Source of the DNA: Annona cherimola
Lineage: Eukaryota; Streptophyta; Magnoliopsida; Magnoliales; Annonaceae
NCBI GenBank assembly: GCA_030490835.1
Contig: CM059971.1
Span: 23,553,817-23,617,816 of the forward strand
Direction of reading: 5' to 3'
DNA length: 64,000 bases
A program made the translations under genes and the position numbers. The notes beneath the pieces were generated by a model. The model was given only the letters and a program-made list of their open reading frames with translations. It made no database searches and was not told the origin of the DNA. Positions 1-12,912 of this stretch are shown here, in pieces. Within the stretch, counting starts at the first letter, position 1. The number at the start of each line of letters is the position of its first letter.

Positions 1-870
1 TAACTGCATCTAATTTTTTAAATTAATAAGTTAATCCTAATTTAACACCTGTAATATGACCCTGGGCCTCTTATAAGGTCATTTATACCTTAACAATGAA
101 ATTGAAATCCAGATACTACGATTTAATGAAATCACCCTAACTAACTGCGTCTAATCGTATCTAACCACATCTAACTATCTCTAACCGTATCTAACTACAT
201 CTAATTTTTTAAATTAATAAGTTAGTCCTAATTTAACACCTATAATATGATCCTAGGGCCCTTATAAGGTCATTTACACCTTAACAATGGAATTTGAAAT
301 CCAGATAATACGATTTAATGAAATCATCCTAATCTGCCTGTGTCTAACCGCATCTAACTATGTCTAACCACGTCTAACCGCATCTAACCGTATCTAACCA
401 CGTCTAATTGTATCTAACCGTGTCTAACAACATCAACTGTATCTAACAGCATCTAATTTTTGAAATGAATAAGTTAATCCTATTTTAACACCTGTACTAT
501 GATCTTATACCCCTTATAAGGCCATTTATACCTTAACAACGGAATTTGAAACTCAAATACTACGATTTAATAAAATCACCCTAATCTAACCGCGTCTAAC
601 CGTGTCTAACCGCATCTAACTGCGTCTAACCGTATCTAATCACATCTAATTTTTGAAATGAATAAGTTAATCATATTTTAACACTTATAATATGATTCTA
701 TGCCCCTTATAATGTCATTTATACGTTAATAACGGAATTTGAATCCTAAATAATACGATTTAATAAAATCTATCTTAATCTAACAGTGTCTAACCGCGTC
801 TAACCGCGTCTAACCATATCTAACCGCATCCAACCGTATCTAACAGCATCTAATTTTTTATAATTTATGA
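1..870. repeat. Composite minisatellite: four ~120-bp spacers alternating with ~10-bp repeats
   Basis: Two repeat scales alternate. A short unit of about 10 bp of the form TCTAACCGCA/TCTAACCGTA runs in blocks of roughly 5-12 copies (for example 135-205, 330-450, 590-650, 773-860). Between blocks lies a roughly 120-bp spacer starting near AATAAGTTAATCCTA and ending near ACGATTTAATGAAATCA, seen at about 20-140, 208-328, 466-572 and 658-770. The spacers are about 80-90% alike by eye. The array probably continues beyond the left edge of the window. No coding potential is seen. The 10-mer resembles a diverged telomere-like TAACC motif, but its length and variability do not fit plant telomeric repeat (TTTAGGG)n. 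Confidence 0.85.
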
Positions 871-1029
871 ATTTTTTACCTAATCTGTGTATTTTGCAAA
901 ATATATATTTAAATATTTATTCGAGGACTAAATAATTTTAAAACTAAATAAATATATAAATTTATAATTAAAATATTAACTCCACTTGATTAAATGAAAT
1001 ATATTTGTTACTTTTTGGGATTGGTTAAA

Positions 1030-1320
1030 TGATCAATTTTGCAAATAACTATATTTAATAGAAATTTTATAACAAAATTTCTTAAAATTATAAAATAATT
1101 TTATTATAGTTTATATTATAAATTTAAAGTATTAATATAATAATTATGATTTATTGTTATTGTAATTAATTAATTTAAACTAAAAATACAAATTTATTGG
1201 CTTCAAGTGAAATCGATGTAAACAAACAATTTAATAAATATTTACATTGAACAAAAAATATATAAAAAAATTTCATATTATAGAACATCTCTAAATATGT
1301 ACTCTCGTTTATATTTCCTG
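1030..1320. repeat. Local duplication, copy 1 (partner 2740-3010)
   Basis: About 270 bp starting near AACTATATTTAATAGAAATT and running through GGCTTCAAGTGAAATC to ATTTCATATTATAGAACA is repeated in the same orientation about 1.7 kb downstream at 2740-3010, with scattered substitutions. Both are AT-rich and non-coding. The partner lies in otherwise featureless spacer, so this is probably a degraded element or an old segmental duplication. Confidence 0.75.
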
Positions 1321-1529
1321 TAAATTTTCTATCAAAATTTAATTTTTCTTTAATTTCTTAGTAATAGATACCTTTTTGTGAAATCTTACATTCATGGGGT
1401 TTTTTTTGTAAAATATTGCGTTCGGAAGTCATATCTGCGGCAGTAGTCAAAATTGGTCGAAACGGGTCAAAATTGCTACAGTAAATTTCAGACATCCGTT
1501 TACATGTTTATCTATATGGTTTAATATGT

Positions 1530-2078
1530 TCCGGCAAATGCTTAAATGAACCTCAAATTCACTTCTGGGCACACATCTGGGTTCATTATTTACTATAGAA
1601 TCGCTAAATACTTTTCTTTTTGTAAATCTAGCGAATCTATGGAGTTTGTGCAAAAAGTGGACGAATTATAAAAGTTTAAAATTCTTATTGAATCTTTAAT
1701 AAAAAATCATAAAAAAAATTTAAAACTTAATTAGCGTGCCCACAGAGGGATTTACTGGAACAGATCTGAGAAATGTATGTATACCATAATTTTGAACAAA
1801 AGATATTAGATTTCGCATCCTGTCAAATGTATAACCGATATTAAATTGTTGCAGCCTTTTTTTTTGTTTTTCCATCCATTCACATATTTCAGTGTAAGGG
1901 TTCGTCACTTGCGGCAACCGCCTAAATGAACTCTTAATTCACATCTAGATACACATCTTGGTTCCTTATTTAATGTAGATTTGTCAATTACTTTTCTTTT
2001 TGTGAATCTAGAGAATCTATGGAGTTTTGGCAAAAAGTGGACGAATTATAAAAGTTTAAAATTTTTATTGAATCTTTA
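1530..2078. repeat. Pair of ~160-bp direct repeats (1530-1690 and 1911-2078)
   Basis: The block from CCGGCAAATGC through CTTTTCTTTTTGT to GCAAAAAGTGGACGAATTAT and AAAGTTTAAAAT occurs twice in the same orientation, offset by about 378 bp. The copies are about 85% alike by eye. The sequence between them (1691-1910) is unique within the window. No gene is supported. Confidence 0.75.
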
Positions 2079-4045
2079 AAAATAATTGCATGAAAATTTA
2101 GCCGATATATCTAGAATTAATAAATTAATAAATTTAAAATAAAATAAAAAATATAGCCGATATATCCATAAAATCTTAATAAAGTGGTATGATTTTATGT
2201 AAATAAGGGCCATAAAAATTGGATAATTTTCCAAAAATATATTGGATAATTTTCATCTTAACATATAGACATTAAATTAAACAAAAGATATTTATATTTT
2301 TAATAGTAAAAATTATATCGGTCACCTTTTATTGTTATAAATTTTTTGCAAATCAAAGTAAAGTAAGGTAAGAAACTTTATGAAAAGATAAAAATTTGTA
2401 TTAAACTCGTGCACTCATAACACTCCATTTAAAAAGATAAAAATTAACCCAACCTCCCACCCACGCGCCATTTCACACACATTATTATATTAATAATTAT
2501 ATCTAAAAAAATAAATTAGATCTTAAATTACAATATATCTTCAAATTTTATAATTCATGGACTTTATTCGATTTTAATGATTCTAAATAATATAAACATT
2601 TACAAAAGAAATATAAATTTATAATTAAATATAATAGTAGATAATATCTTCAATTATAATATATCTACAATTTTTAATGTTCACATAAGCTTCTTCTATT
2701 TTCATGATTCTAAATAATTCATGGGTTTGTTCAATAATCAATTTAGTAAATAACTATATTTAATAGAAATTTTATAATAAAATTTATTAAAATTATAAAA
2801 TAATATTATTACAGTTTTTGTTACAAGTCTAACGTATTAATATACTAATTATGATTTATTGTTACTAGAATTAATAAATTGAAAATAAAAATAAAAATTT
2901 ATTTGCTTCAAGTGAAATCAATGCAAAATTATCAATTTAATAAATATTTAGATTGAATAAAAAATCTATAAAAAAATTTCATGTTATAGAACACTTCTAA
3001 ATACAGTCTAATCAAATTTAAAGTCCAATAAAAAACTTTTGATATAAAACTATAATTTAGATTTAAATAAACTAAATATATATGATTTTTGGGACTGATT
3101 CAATAATTAATTACTTTTATATTAGTAAAAAATTGTTTAATGAGTCCGTCTAAATCTAACATCTAACTGTAAACGTTTATATGTATTTCTATTTTTTCAC
3201 ACAAAAATTATGAAAATCGAATTTAATAAATCGCCTTCTATCATTCAAGTTTTAGGTGAATAAGTTGTCATATTTCTATATGTAAATTATAAAAATTAAC
3301 ATAATTTTACAATACATTAACAGAATTTAAATAAAATAAAGATTAATTTAAATTAATTTAAGTGAATATACATTATGAATTTAACAAACATTTTGTTAAA
3401 TAGAAAGTTTGTAACAAAATTTGTGGATGTTTATTCAATTATTACAATACGTATTAATTTGAAATTAGAATTTTTTGAAATTAATTTGAAAATAATACAA
3501 GTTTATAACCCACCATACAACACAAAATTCGTGAATTTTACCGTTAACAACTGAAAATAAATTGTTACATTTTACCTGACTCTTTGCTTTGGATTTTACT
3601 AACAAAAATAGTTTCTTATAGTTGATTCTCTGCCTTCAATCACGAAAATGAATTCAACATTTAATGTCAATGAATTCTTACAAATGTTGCATTTCTACTG
3701 ATTTTTTACCTTTGGCTTTGCCAGTGAAAACAGATTCTTTCACTGATTTTCTGCCTTTGTTCGTGAATTGCCAGAATTTTGGTGGTACACGCATTGAAAT
3801 TATCATGCTGAAGTTGACAAGGATGTAGCAATCCAGCAGGATCAAGATTATTAGGGAATAATTGCATTTCCATCGATTCATTTCTTGTTATTATATAAAG
3901 CTGAGTAGAAAGAGAAGCAGACATCCAACAAATCAATTAAACATCTTTTCTTTTTAGTTTTTTCAGTGCAAGAGGAATGCAAACTAGTGTATGCAAGTAC
4001 AAACCAATTCGACAGTTGTATACATATGATTAAATGAAATGCTTT
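2079..4045. other. AT-rich spacer, no gene seen
   Basis: Apart from the second copy of the local duplication at 2740-3010, this stretch is AT-rich with no reading frame that looks coding. At 3560-3780 there is weak internal repetition of the phrases TTTTACTAAC and GATTTTCTGCC; I would not call a unit from it. Confidence 0.5.
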
Positions 4046-4173
4046 TTAACAACCCTCTTTGTTCTTCTCATGCAACATTTTATTGGCGATTGCATCTCCT
4101 TCCAATAGTAGATCACTGAAAGCGTCCCATATACATCTCACTCTCTCCAAACTTAACCTTGTTGCAGTCTCGA
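4046..4173 (-). CDS. Possible terminal exon of an unrecognised gene
   Basis: On the minus strand a candidate acceptor (ACATTTACTAG ending at 4174) is followed by an open stretch to a TAA at 4046-4048. It encodes about 41 residues, including RLSLERVRCIWDAFSDLL and ending NKMLHEKNKEGC. Amino-acid use looks protein-like (amphipathic, charged, few low-complexity runs), unlike the surrounding AT-rich frames. I do not recognise the family. It lies about 380 bp downstream of the exon set at 4555-5639 on the same strand, but that set already ends in a stop, so this could be a different gene, an alternative 3' end or a relic. Confidence 0.3.
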
Positions 4174-4554
4174 CTAGTAAATGTGAACATGAACATACTA
4201 AGCATGCACTATACATGTAATTTGTCAAAAGTCTACAAGTATTACAGAGAATTATAAATCAATTGTACATAGAACGTGAAGAAACCATCCCGCGAGTGTA
4301 AAATTTTATGAAAAAGAGAGAATAAAAGAGAAGAATTCAACAACAAATTGTGCACTAATTTTCACACAAAATATTATTAGGGACAAGAAAGAAGAAATGT
4401 TATTAGAACATTAATAAATGAAAGCTAGCCAAAAGAAATAAAAAAGCAAATTGAGCAATAAGAAACCCATTCTAGTGTTGTTCACTCTGCACTTCTGTAG
4501 TTAGATGACATGTTAGTGTTCATGAGTTGTAAATCTTTTCTAATTCCAAAGTGA

Positions 4555-5639
4555 TCAAATAACAACCTTCATTTGAGTATTGTTTTGGTGGAACCCAAAA
4601 TACCAGGAGATCTGTGACAATGAGGAGCTGCCCAAATTGACCTGCAGGAGTGAAAATTTTTGTTAAAGGAGATGGCCATCATAGTGGGCGTTATCGATTT
4701 GATAAAAATCAACACACTAACATGTCGACATGATCCCGTATAGTAATAATATAGTGCGTTTAGGGTCTATTTCAATGCCTTACTTGAGTGCATTTACCAC
4801 CACAATCTTCGCCATGCTTGCTTGGTGTGCTGTTTGATTCATACTGTACATGAATGGAGTTGACAGAATCCTTATTAGAGATGTATAGCTTTCTTATTCA
4901 ACCTCTTACCTCATGATCCCAGTTTATTCCTTGACCTCTTATTGCAGGACATTTGACGTATGTTTTACCATTCTAGCAGCGAAAAAAGGGTTACAAAGGT
5001 TAAATTAGGCTGCTTATTTCAGTAACAATCAGAAGAGATCAAGAGCATACAAGTTTAGATCAATGATGTTAAATTGGGTTGCTTGAAATTTTGACACTGC
5101 TGGCAATCAGATGTCCCCATGGATTTGAAAACTGCAAATTAATTGTAACCCCACCCCCACATGCACTTGAGACGAATTGCAAATGATATACAAGCAGCAG
5201 AAGATCTACGCTTGTAAGAAAATAGGAGAACCATCGACCATCAAATACAGAGCTTAACCACCTCCCAATCTTCAATGAAATGATTAAGCCAAAATGCAAA
5301 GGTTGGAATCTAACAGTAATTTGAGGCCATGATTTTATTAGAAACAGGCACTTGGTTTGGGAAGGTCTGAAAACTCCATGGAAAAAAGAAACAAATGCAT
5401 ACTGATATATAGGTCAAAGAAAACATAAACCATCATGGCTTTGTATTTTCTGCTATGAAAAGTTCACTTTTTCTGCCTTGACTTGGAAGGAGGGTCTCCT
5501 CTTTCAAAAGCTATATATTCAAAATTGACTAGATATAACAATAATAACATGAAAATATAATTGTGGATGCCATACATCTGTTATCCAAGTCAAGAAATCC
5601 AGAAACATACCCATACCTCTTCATAGGTCTTCAAAATGC
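4555..5639 (-). CDS. Putative 3' part of a spliced gene, product not recognised
   Basis: Five minus-strand segments can be joined with good or fair GT..AG boundaries and a consistent frame: 5617-5639 (encodes ILKTYEE after a split codon), 5468-5500 (RRPSFQVKAEK, weak acceptor), 4910-4972 (NGKTYVKCPAIRGQGINWDHE with its last residue at the junction), 4784-4843 (YESNSTPSKHGEDCGGKCTQ) and 4555-4641 (VNLGSSSLSQISWYFGFHQ and a short tail, then TGA). The three downstream exons are the best supported: all are phase 0 with clear donors (GTAAGA, GTAAGG) and acceptors (GCTGCTAG, TGTACAG, CTCCTGCAG). The product has paired cysteines and possible N-glycosylation sites (NST, NNT), which would fit a secreted or luminal protein, but this is inference. 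Upstream exons are not established. The possible exon at 8944-9007 may belong to the same transcript. I cannot say whether the gene is intact. Confidence 0.35.
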
Positions 5640-6451
5640 CTACGCAAAAGACATTAAAAGTCACTGTATAGTTTGTAGGTGGATGTCTCCAAAGCCACGA
5701 ATTTCAACCAAAAAACCAACCAAGATTATTAAAACCTAAGTATCATGGGTGCCAAGATCTAAAAGTGTGTCAAATAACCAAATATGGCTGACTGTAATTT
5801 CTTGGATTGCTAAAAAGTAAACTCATAAGTCAGACTTATAATTGGATAGAGAAACATCTCTTTTCAATTACCTAATAAAATTCTATCTCATAATACTTCA
5901 TTTCTGACGAGATGAAGTATGAACCATTGCATAAATCCAAATGAAGTATATCTGGTAGAATTTAAATACTGTTAACAAATTCTTTAACCTAGCAAAAGTC
6001 ACCAATTTTGTATTTCTTTCTTTTCTAAAAATTAAATGGAACACTAAATGCATTTTGATTCACATCAATTTTGATTCCTACTAACAATTTTGATTGTTAC
6101 AGCTATAATAGATTTAGTTGTGCTTCAATAGTGTGAAATGGAAATACAAATGTAAACAACATCAACTAGATAAGGATGATGTCCTTCATGAAGTAAATAA
6201 AGGGAAGAAAAAGAGTCAGATGAGAGACGAGTAAGAGGTGGTTTTTAAGGGTATCCGGAGCAGGCAAATATCATATCAAATGTTTTATTTTTCAATTCTA
6301 TTGCATTCACCTCGTCATTTCACTATTCCCAAATATGTCACATGGAAGATGATTACAAGATAAAACTGCTGTGTAATAAATAGGCTCGCAAAATAACTGC
6401 ATGGCTGTGTATTTACATAAGAAAACAAGTGTGGAGGAACAAAAAGGTTAC

Positions 6452-7097
6452 CAGTTGTATATATCTGTAATATCTCCATATTCAGCATTAAAGATTGAAG
6501 TAAAAGGTCAAATTGAATTGTATGTGTTCATTGTGAATGCTAAGCCATGAAAGAAGAAAAGTAATAAGAAAATCAAAAGAGTTATTATATATAAGAAAGC
6601 AAATAGAAATTTGTAGAGCAAAATATTCACAGGATAGAATCTCCAGGAAGCAGAACAAATAGCCAAATTAAAGTGAAAAAATGGAGACAATACTCCTAAA
6701 ATGAAAAGTAGAAACCTAAACAATGCATGTAGCTTTAGTAGAATAAATAAAATCTACCATACAAATAAATCTTTTCTGGTAGTATTAGTAAATTAAGCAA
6801 GCAACATTAAACATAATCTGTGGAAACAAATTTTAAGATCTAATTAAGTATCTCAGAAAAGTTCATGCAGACTGCACTTACAAATTCAAGTAGAAATGTT
6901 CTAAGCACTTCTTTTTTTTTGTGGTAAAATGATAGTAGGATACAACCGAATCTGCATGAAAGCAATTTTCAATGCCATGGTTGTAAAATGAGTATACACA
7001 TTTAATTTGTTACAGGATAAAGGTCTCTCCAATTTCAATAAACAGTGGATCAAGAAGGTAAGCGCAGCACCAACGTGGATTACCATTAATAGTGTTC
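6452..7097 (-). pseudogene. Alpha-N-acetylglucosaminidase (NAGLU-like) relic, two exon fragments
   Basis: NAGLU is a lysosomal/vacuolar family GH89 enzyme that removes terminal alpha-N-acetylglucosamine. Two minus-strand pieces match the family from memory and lie in the correct order. 7014-7097 encodes [15 protein letters not shown] then [12 protein letters not shown], corresponding to the conserved [25 protein letters not shown] block but with about three residues missing before DPLF. 6452-6486 encodes EYGDITDIYN followed by a donor (CTG|GTAACC), matching the family's EYGDVTDIYNC block. The first piece has a good acceptor (AATCGTAG) and a GTAACA donor. The conserved DTFNENTPP block that should follow and the sequence upstream were not found. 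The missing residues and absent flanking exons suggest a decayed fragment, perhaps inserted into another gene's intron. Confidence 0.5.
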
Positions 7098-8943
7098 CTA
7101 CGATTTTTAAAGACAGTATCGGATGCATGAAATAATAACAAACTTACATTTATAGAGTCATAGCAATTAAAACAATACAGATTCAGAAAGCATAAATTGA
7201 AGTATAACTAAGCTGGAAACAAACAATGAGGTTTAATCTGTTTTATTGCTTCACCTACACCTGCATATGGAAATATGTATGCAACTGGGTCATTCATACT
7301 TCACATCTAGCTGAAAATTCTATGGATTGTTATAAGTGCTCGAGCGGATAGGTCCAACTTCAATAATACAATTTTGATATCATAGTTACATGTGCTACAA
7401 CCAAAATGATTTATACTGCATGTATGTATGTACATATTCTTAACCATCAATCACTCAACCTCATAACAAAATTTTTAACAGCCCATATCCACTTCTTCCA
7501 ACTAGCTTAAATTCTATGACAACGTCCTCCCCAATTTCTTCATAATATATACAGACTACTTGGTCAACATTCCTAATTAAGTCCTCATATTTAGCTTTTG
7601 TTTTTTTTTAGGGGTTAAAGTTTACTTCATGTGCCCTATTGTAGTTCAGCTCAATCTACAACCCTTTGATTTCAATGAATCCCATCATTTTTCTAATTTT
7701 TTTATTTACAACTTTTCTCTTCTCATCAATCAATCAAACTTGATCGAAACTTACAGAAATGCCCAATGGCAGACATCAATTTTCATATTCTTAAAAAAGT
7801 TTAACATAATTTTTGTAAAAGTCTAAAAGTTTACTAAACTTTATCAATATCCTTGACATATGCCTTCTTTAAGACTATATTGTGCTTCCACTAAAGTCTA
7901 TTACATCATTCTTGGATAAACCTTCAAAAGCTCATTATAGTTTATCAAAGCTCGATTTATAGATATGTGATTTTTCTAAGTATAATTTAAGAACATTTGT
8001 CCAAGTATATTTATATATATATAGGTAAAGATTTGACTTACATGATAAGTTTTCAAATTATCTTTACCAACTTAAGCCTGACATGGAAAAAGCATCGGGA
8101 CAAATCTAATAAATTTGTCTAATATAATATAACACTATAAACAATCATTTCTGTCAACGAAAAATACTCCAATCATTAAAAAGGAATGTATCAAATAATA
8201 AAACCGGCCTCAAGTAACCTGCACCAAAGAATTCAAGCATGTGAATGGGATGACATTCCATCCATTGACAATTTCTTTTTAATTTTCGAATAATTTTCTA
8301 CTATTTCTTATTTTTTACAATTTCAGTACCATTTTTAATATATTTTAAATATACATTGTGCCATTATCATTCTAATTTTGATGCACACCATATTCACATA
8401 CCATTCAAAGCCCCATTCTACAATTAAATAAAATTGAATTTTCTGTTTCTGCTTGTATGAAAAGTGCGAAACTTTTTTAAATCACTGCCCATTGTGCAAA
8501 TGTTCTCCAGTAGGTCTAGTGATCAAATTCGAAGTACTGTTTTTAATCAACAACTAAAAAGCCCAACCCATACACCCCCCTTTCCAAGTACTGCTTAAAC
8601 TAAAATTTTCACCATGAAAACTTATAAAATAAAACATATTATGAAACATTTTCCTACTCAAAAACTGTTATGACCCCCCAAACAATTGCATACATACTCA
8701 TCTCCTATCCAATATCCCATATGTATGTCGGTTAAAAGGAAAACATTTTATAGATTTTTATTAATAATAAATACAAGGTTGCTCATTAGGCTCAATCGAA
8801 AGTCACAGAGAATATAATTGACTCCATCCTTCAAAAAGATCTTGAATACTATATGTGTATAGGATGGTTAAAAAATGAGATTTTGATATTCAGTATAATC
8901 TCACGCAAGGCCATTTAGAAATGAATAGCGGTTTATGACTGAC

Positions 8944-9007
8944 CTTAGCAAGGGTAAATGGATGGGCGACGCTGAAACCCCTTCTGGAGCATTGCATTTT
9001 TTCTCAT
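8944..9007 (-). CDS. Possible internal exon, unrecognised
   Basis: A 64-bp minus-strand segment follows a clean acceptor (TTTTTCAATGCAG, exon start at 9007) and ends at an AAG|GTCAGT donor (8944). One frame is open and encodes DEKKCNAPEGVSASPIHLPLL plus a split Arg codon. It ends in phase 2, and the NAGLU-like piece at 7014-7097 begins in the matching phase, so the two could be spliced together, though NAGLU proteins do not carry this sequence upstream. The exon could instead belong with the 4555-5639 set. Confidence 0.3.
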
Positions 9008-9286
9008 CTGCATTGAAAAACAAACTCACTAAAATGGGACCCATATAACAAAAACCTCGATGCGCTAGTTGACCAAAAATAACTGCTGCGATGGGGAATT
9101 AAAACATTTATGACCAGCTTGAAAAGGGCCGAATATGGATAATAGGAATAAGGCGCCCTATCACAAGGATTCTGACGAGTGGAAGATAGGAATGATTTAA
9201 AAGAAGTGGATATCTCGATACAAACCTATCATCACAAAGTTCCTAACTCACTGACGATACTACGAGGAAAGAAGCGCATGGCTACA

Positions 9287-9660
9287 CTAGTTATGCAAGC
9301 CAATAAGGGGTTTGGGAATTATCAGTCGACTTCCGAACTCTCGAACTAAAATCTTGAAGAAATGCCTCTTCCTAATTCCTATCCATTGGCGGCTATGTTT
9401 CACTTGCAGTTTGTAACGTGAGACGAAGAAGGTGAATCCAAATTCTCCCAGAGTCATCGGCTTCAAGCGTCCTTTCATGACAATGGGCTGCAAGCGTGGA
9501 AGCTGAGGCAACTCCCCGCCGTCTAGTCGACATGTTGGTTGTTCCATTCCCACACGCCCAAGTCACCGCCACGATGAGACGTCGGACCACACGCCATGTG
9601 GTGGCCAGTCTGCCTAAAGTGAGACTGGTCGTATTTCCAATCAACCAAGTTTTCAAGGTG
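9287..9660 (-). other. GC-richer island with overlapping open frames on both strands; possible first exon
   Basis: This roughly 370-bp stretch is clearly richer in G+C than its surroundings and is open in two minus-strand frames and one plus-strand frame (9496-9735), none of which I recognise. Such islands often mark a 5' exon or promoter, and its position upstream of the minus-strand exon at 8944-9007 fits that. I cannot choose a start or a frame, so no protein is called. Confidence 0.25.
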
Positions 9661-12600
9661 CTTTATTCTAGCTTAAATTTTTTTTTAAAAGTATCGACCT
9701 ATTATATAATAATGAAAACATCAATTTGCAAATAATAATTTATAAATAAAATTTGGCACTCAATTTCGATCTATCAATATGTCTTTCTTTCTAATTCTAA
9801 ATGCATAAAATATTCTCGAAAATAAATTGGTAACAAATTATTGATTCCTCTCTCAAGGTTTAATTCAACAATAGTTATAATTAGTCAAGTTGAATTAAAA
9901 GGCTATAAATCTTCATCAAAAATACAATTACATGGTAAAATAAAAAATACAGTAAAATATTTTTGGTAAAATTAAAAGTGCCTGTGAAATATTTTTTCTA
10001 AATCTAATTTATAACATATCAATTAAAATAACTTTACCAATTCGATTAATGCATACCACTAATAATCGTTGAAACAAAATTCACTTTCTTTTTTTTTTTT
10101 TAAAAAAATATCTTTTAATCTAGCGTCATAACAATTACAAAATGATACAATCTGAGCACATAATTTTTCGATGTATAATGGACCTATAATTATAAAATAA
10201 CATTAATATAAAAAACAATCATATATTATACACAATATAGGGCTCCGCTTTTATTTGATCGGATTGCGTAGAAGTCATTTGATGTAATCCTCTACATTTT
10301 TGAAGATATTGATGATTGATGTAAAGTTTGATCAATTTATAGTACTTTTGAATAATTTATTTTTACTAGAAAACCAAATTTCATCCAAATTAAGTATGTA
10401 TATATGCCATAGTTTCTTGCAAAAAATATATTTGTCCTAAGAATTAAAGATCCTTTCAAGTACATATGAGCATTTAATTTTTTTATAGAATCATTTATAG
10501 TTGTATTTTAGCTTTTTTTACGTGTTCAAACTATTAATTCAAATTTGATATTTAGCATTAAATTACTTTGCTATGTTGATTTTCTAAATTTTTAAATTAG
10601 ATTTAAATATAGTGATAATAATAACAATTGTGCGAGTAGACGATGTTATGTGTTATTAATTACATAAATAGAATGGATTTTTCATCAACTGTCTTGAAGA
10701 TATTAAAAATGCAATGTATTATATATTATAAGGGTTTGAGATAAGCAAAGCTCTTATTATTGCCAATTTTATATTATAAATTACACAGGAAAATTATTTA
10801 TGAAGAAAATAATTACATCATCCATTTTTAATTTATTCGAAGTACAGTAAACAAGAATGTCAAATTTCAATTGTCAAAGTACTTGTATTGCACTCACATG
10901 CAGCATAAATATTTCTGCGAAATCTCCAATTTACATTGCTAATTTAATACATTTATCTTGGAAAATCTGACTCGAGTATTAAAAAATATTAAAAAGAATT
11001 TTCCGTCAATATATTAATTTCGAGGCCAACATGATCTTTGAAATTATGCATAAAAATGAATATATGTATGACACATGGTTGAAATCCCTATTAGATGGAC
11101 AATAGTTTATAAGTTGCTTTACCAAAATTACATATATATAAAGATAAGAAATGTTAAATTTCTCATCTTTTAAATTTCATTTTTCTCAGATATATAGTCT
11201 TTACAATCTGGTATGCTTTTACTAGATGAGCAAGTAACAATTAAATATAACATCAATTTAATTAATGGAAATTGTAATATTTAGAGTTATTAAAAATATA
11301 ATCTCAAAATACTAAATAAATAAATAATGCAACTATCAATATTGGTTAATAAACATTGACAAGGTGATTACAATATTGGACTACAAATACGAATAAAATA
11401 CATAACCACTATAAATGGCTGCACTATAACAAAGATAAATATCAAGAATATGTAATAACGAATTCAAACTAATGAAAATTACTATATGATTACAAGTAAA
11501 AGTATACCTTAAGCTTTTACCATTTTGTAAGAGATTGTCAGAATTTCTGAACTTTTATCTTCTTAAAAAATCAAACTTGAACACCTAACTTAGGGGCTCA
11601 CCAAGGCACTCTTGCCCCTGCATTCAGGATCGATACTCGTTCACTGCAATTGCATTACCATTGAGCACTGCACTGACCACTCAAAAAAAGCAAGATATTT
11701 GCTTTAAAAAAAATTCAAACTTGAGTATGAAACTATTATTAATTTTTTTTATTAAATTTAATTATTGTTTGGAGAAAATAATTTTTGAAATTTTATAATA
11801 AATAAGGAATATTTATATACCATAGAGTACTCCTGTGTAGATAATGAATACTAGCTTTCCAAAATACAAAAACTTGTATTGGATGAAAAATAAAAATAAA
11901 AACTAATAAATAATTAATAGCTTTCAAAAATTTCTCCACCCGCATGTTTCCTAAAAATTTATAACCTGGACCCCCGCGTCATGTGCTCCTATCTCCCCTC
12001 ACCTAATCCTTGACACCATGCACAAGACTTTTTAGAGACCGCAAGCAATTATAATGATGCATGTTTTAATGGTTTTGTTTCCATGTAAAAAAACAAAAAG
12101 GGTAAGATGGAGAGCAAGGAGGGGAAGTATGATACTGTTGTCTTCCATCCATTATCTCTAGTATTATCTCTATCGTGATAGAAATTTCATCATTTGTCAA
12201 TACCATTGTGTATGGCCTCATTTACAAATGTATAAAATGAATATAATAAAATCATCTTAATGCTAATTATCAATTTTGAAACCACAGTTATCTTTGTAAG
12301 TGTATTTTAAGCGGATCGAGGAGGTTTGATCGACATCGTATTGTCTGCTTGCTGGTACCATCCACTCACGGGTTCTTGCATTTCAACTTGTCTTGTAACT
12401 GAAAACAACAGCTACATTAGTTTTCTTGCATTGGGTGTTCTTTAATCAATAATTTGAAGTAATTCTTATCAATTTAGTTCTTTAATGCTCTTCTAATATT
12501 AGTTGATGGAAATTAATTTGTCACATTTGCACCTTAATCACGTGCATGCAGATTCTTGTTGGATCCTATAATTCATGGAGACTGTCCGCCGGAAATGTGC

Positions 12601-12770
12601 AAAATATTACTATATTAGGTTCCAAATTTTCAGCAGAGGAGAGCTACAAACCAGTAAATTGGATTTTATTGTCATTATTCGGCCCTGTATGTGCAACATT
12701 GCCTGTTCTATCCATTTAACCTGCGGACCGCCGAAGGAGACATGCAATAATCACAGAAGTAAAAAATTCC
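9661..12770. other. AT-rich spacer without a recognisable gene
   Basis: No supported coding sequence is seen. The segment at about 10490-10750 is a diverged member of the dispersed repeat that flanks the LINE (see 24365-24673 and 30758-31110): it shares the succession of a CATTAAATTACTTTGCTATG-like block, a run near GATGTTA, and GGATTTTTCATCAAC. At 11585-11690 there is a short less AT-rich patch with no recognisable content. Confidence 0.45.
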
Positions 12771-12912
12771 GAGTCCGGTTTCACTGCAAACATTTTTACG
12801 TTTGCTTAATGTACAAATGCCACATCTACCGTCGATTTAAGATGGAGGGTTGAGATTCGCTAGGGTAAAATTGGAAGATGAAAATTACGGGCGCATGTAT
12901 ACTTGCGTGCAG
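12771..12912 (-). mobile_element. Short interspersed element family, copy 1
   Basis: This is one of five copies in the window of a ~140-bp element. Read on the minus strand it runs from CGCATGTAT through a GGGTAAAATTGG-like box, a GATTTAAGATGG-like box and TTTGC...GTGAAACCGGACTC. Conserved landmarks are the terminal GAAACCGGACTC (here as GAGTCCGGTTTC on plus), the GCAAACATTTT box and the CATCTACCGTCGATTT box. Beyond the GCATGTATA end the similarity to other copies continues for about 100 bp (AGCTTCC, GTTGACAG.AGAAAGG), so the true unit may be longer. Five copies support a mobile or amplified element. The class is not determined. Confidence 0.65.

Noticed and set aside
1..870. Telomeric or subtelomeric repeat
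   Set aside because: The 10-mer contains TAACC but is not TTTAGGG, and it alternates with a spacer; position in the chromosome cannot be inferred.
6508..6723. 71-residue hydrophobic minus frame as a membrane protein
   Set aside because: Hydrophobicity follows from T-rich intron-like sequence; it overlaps no supported exon.
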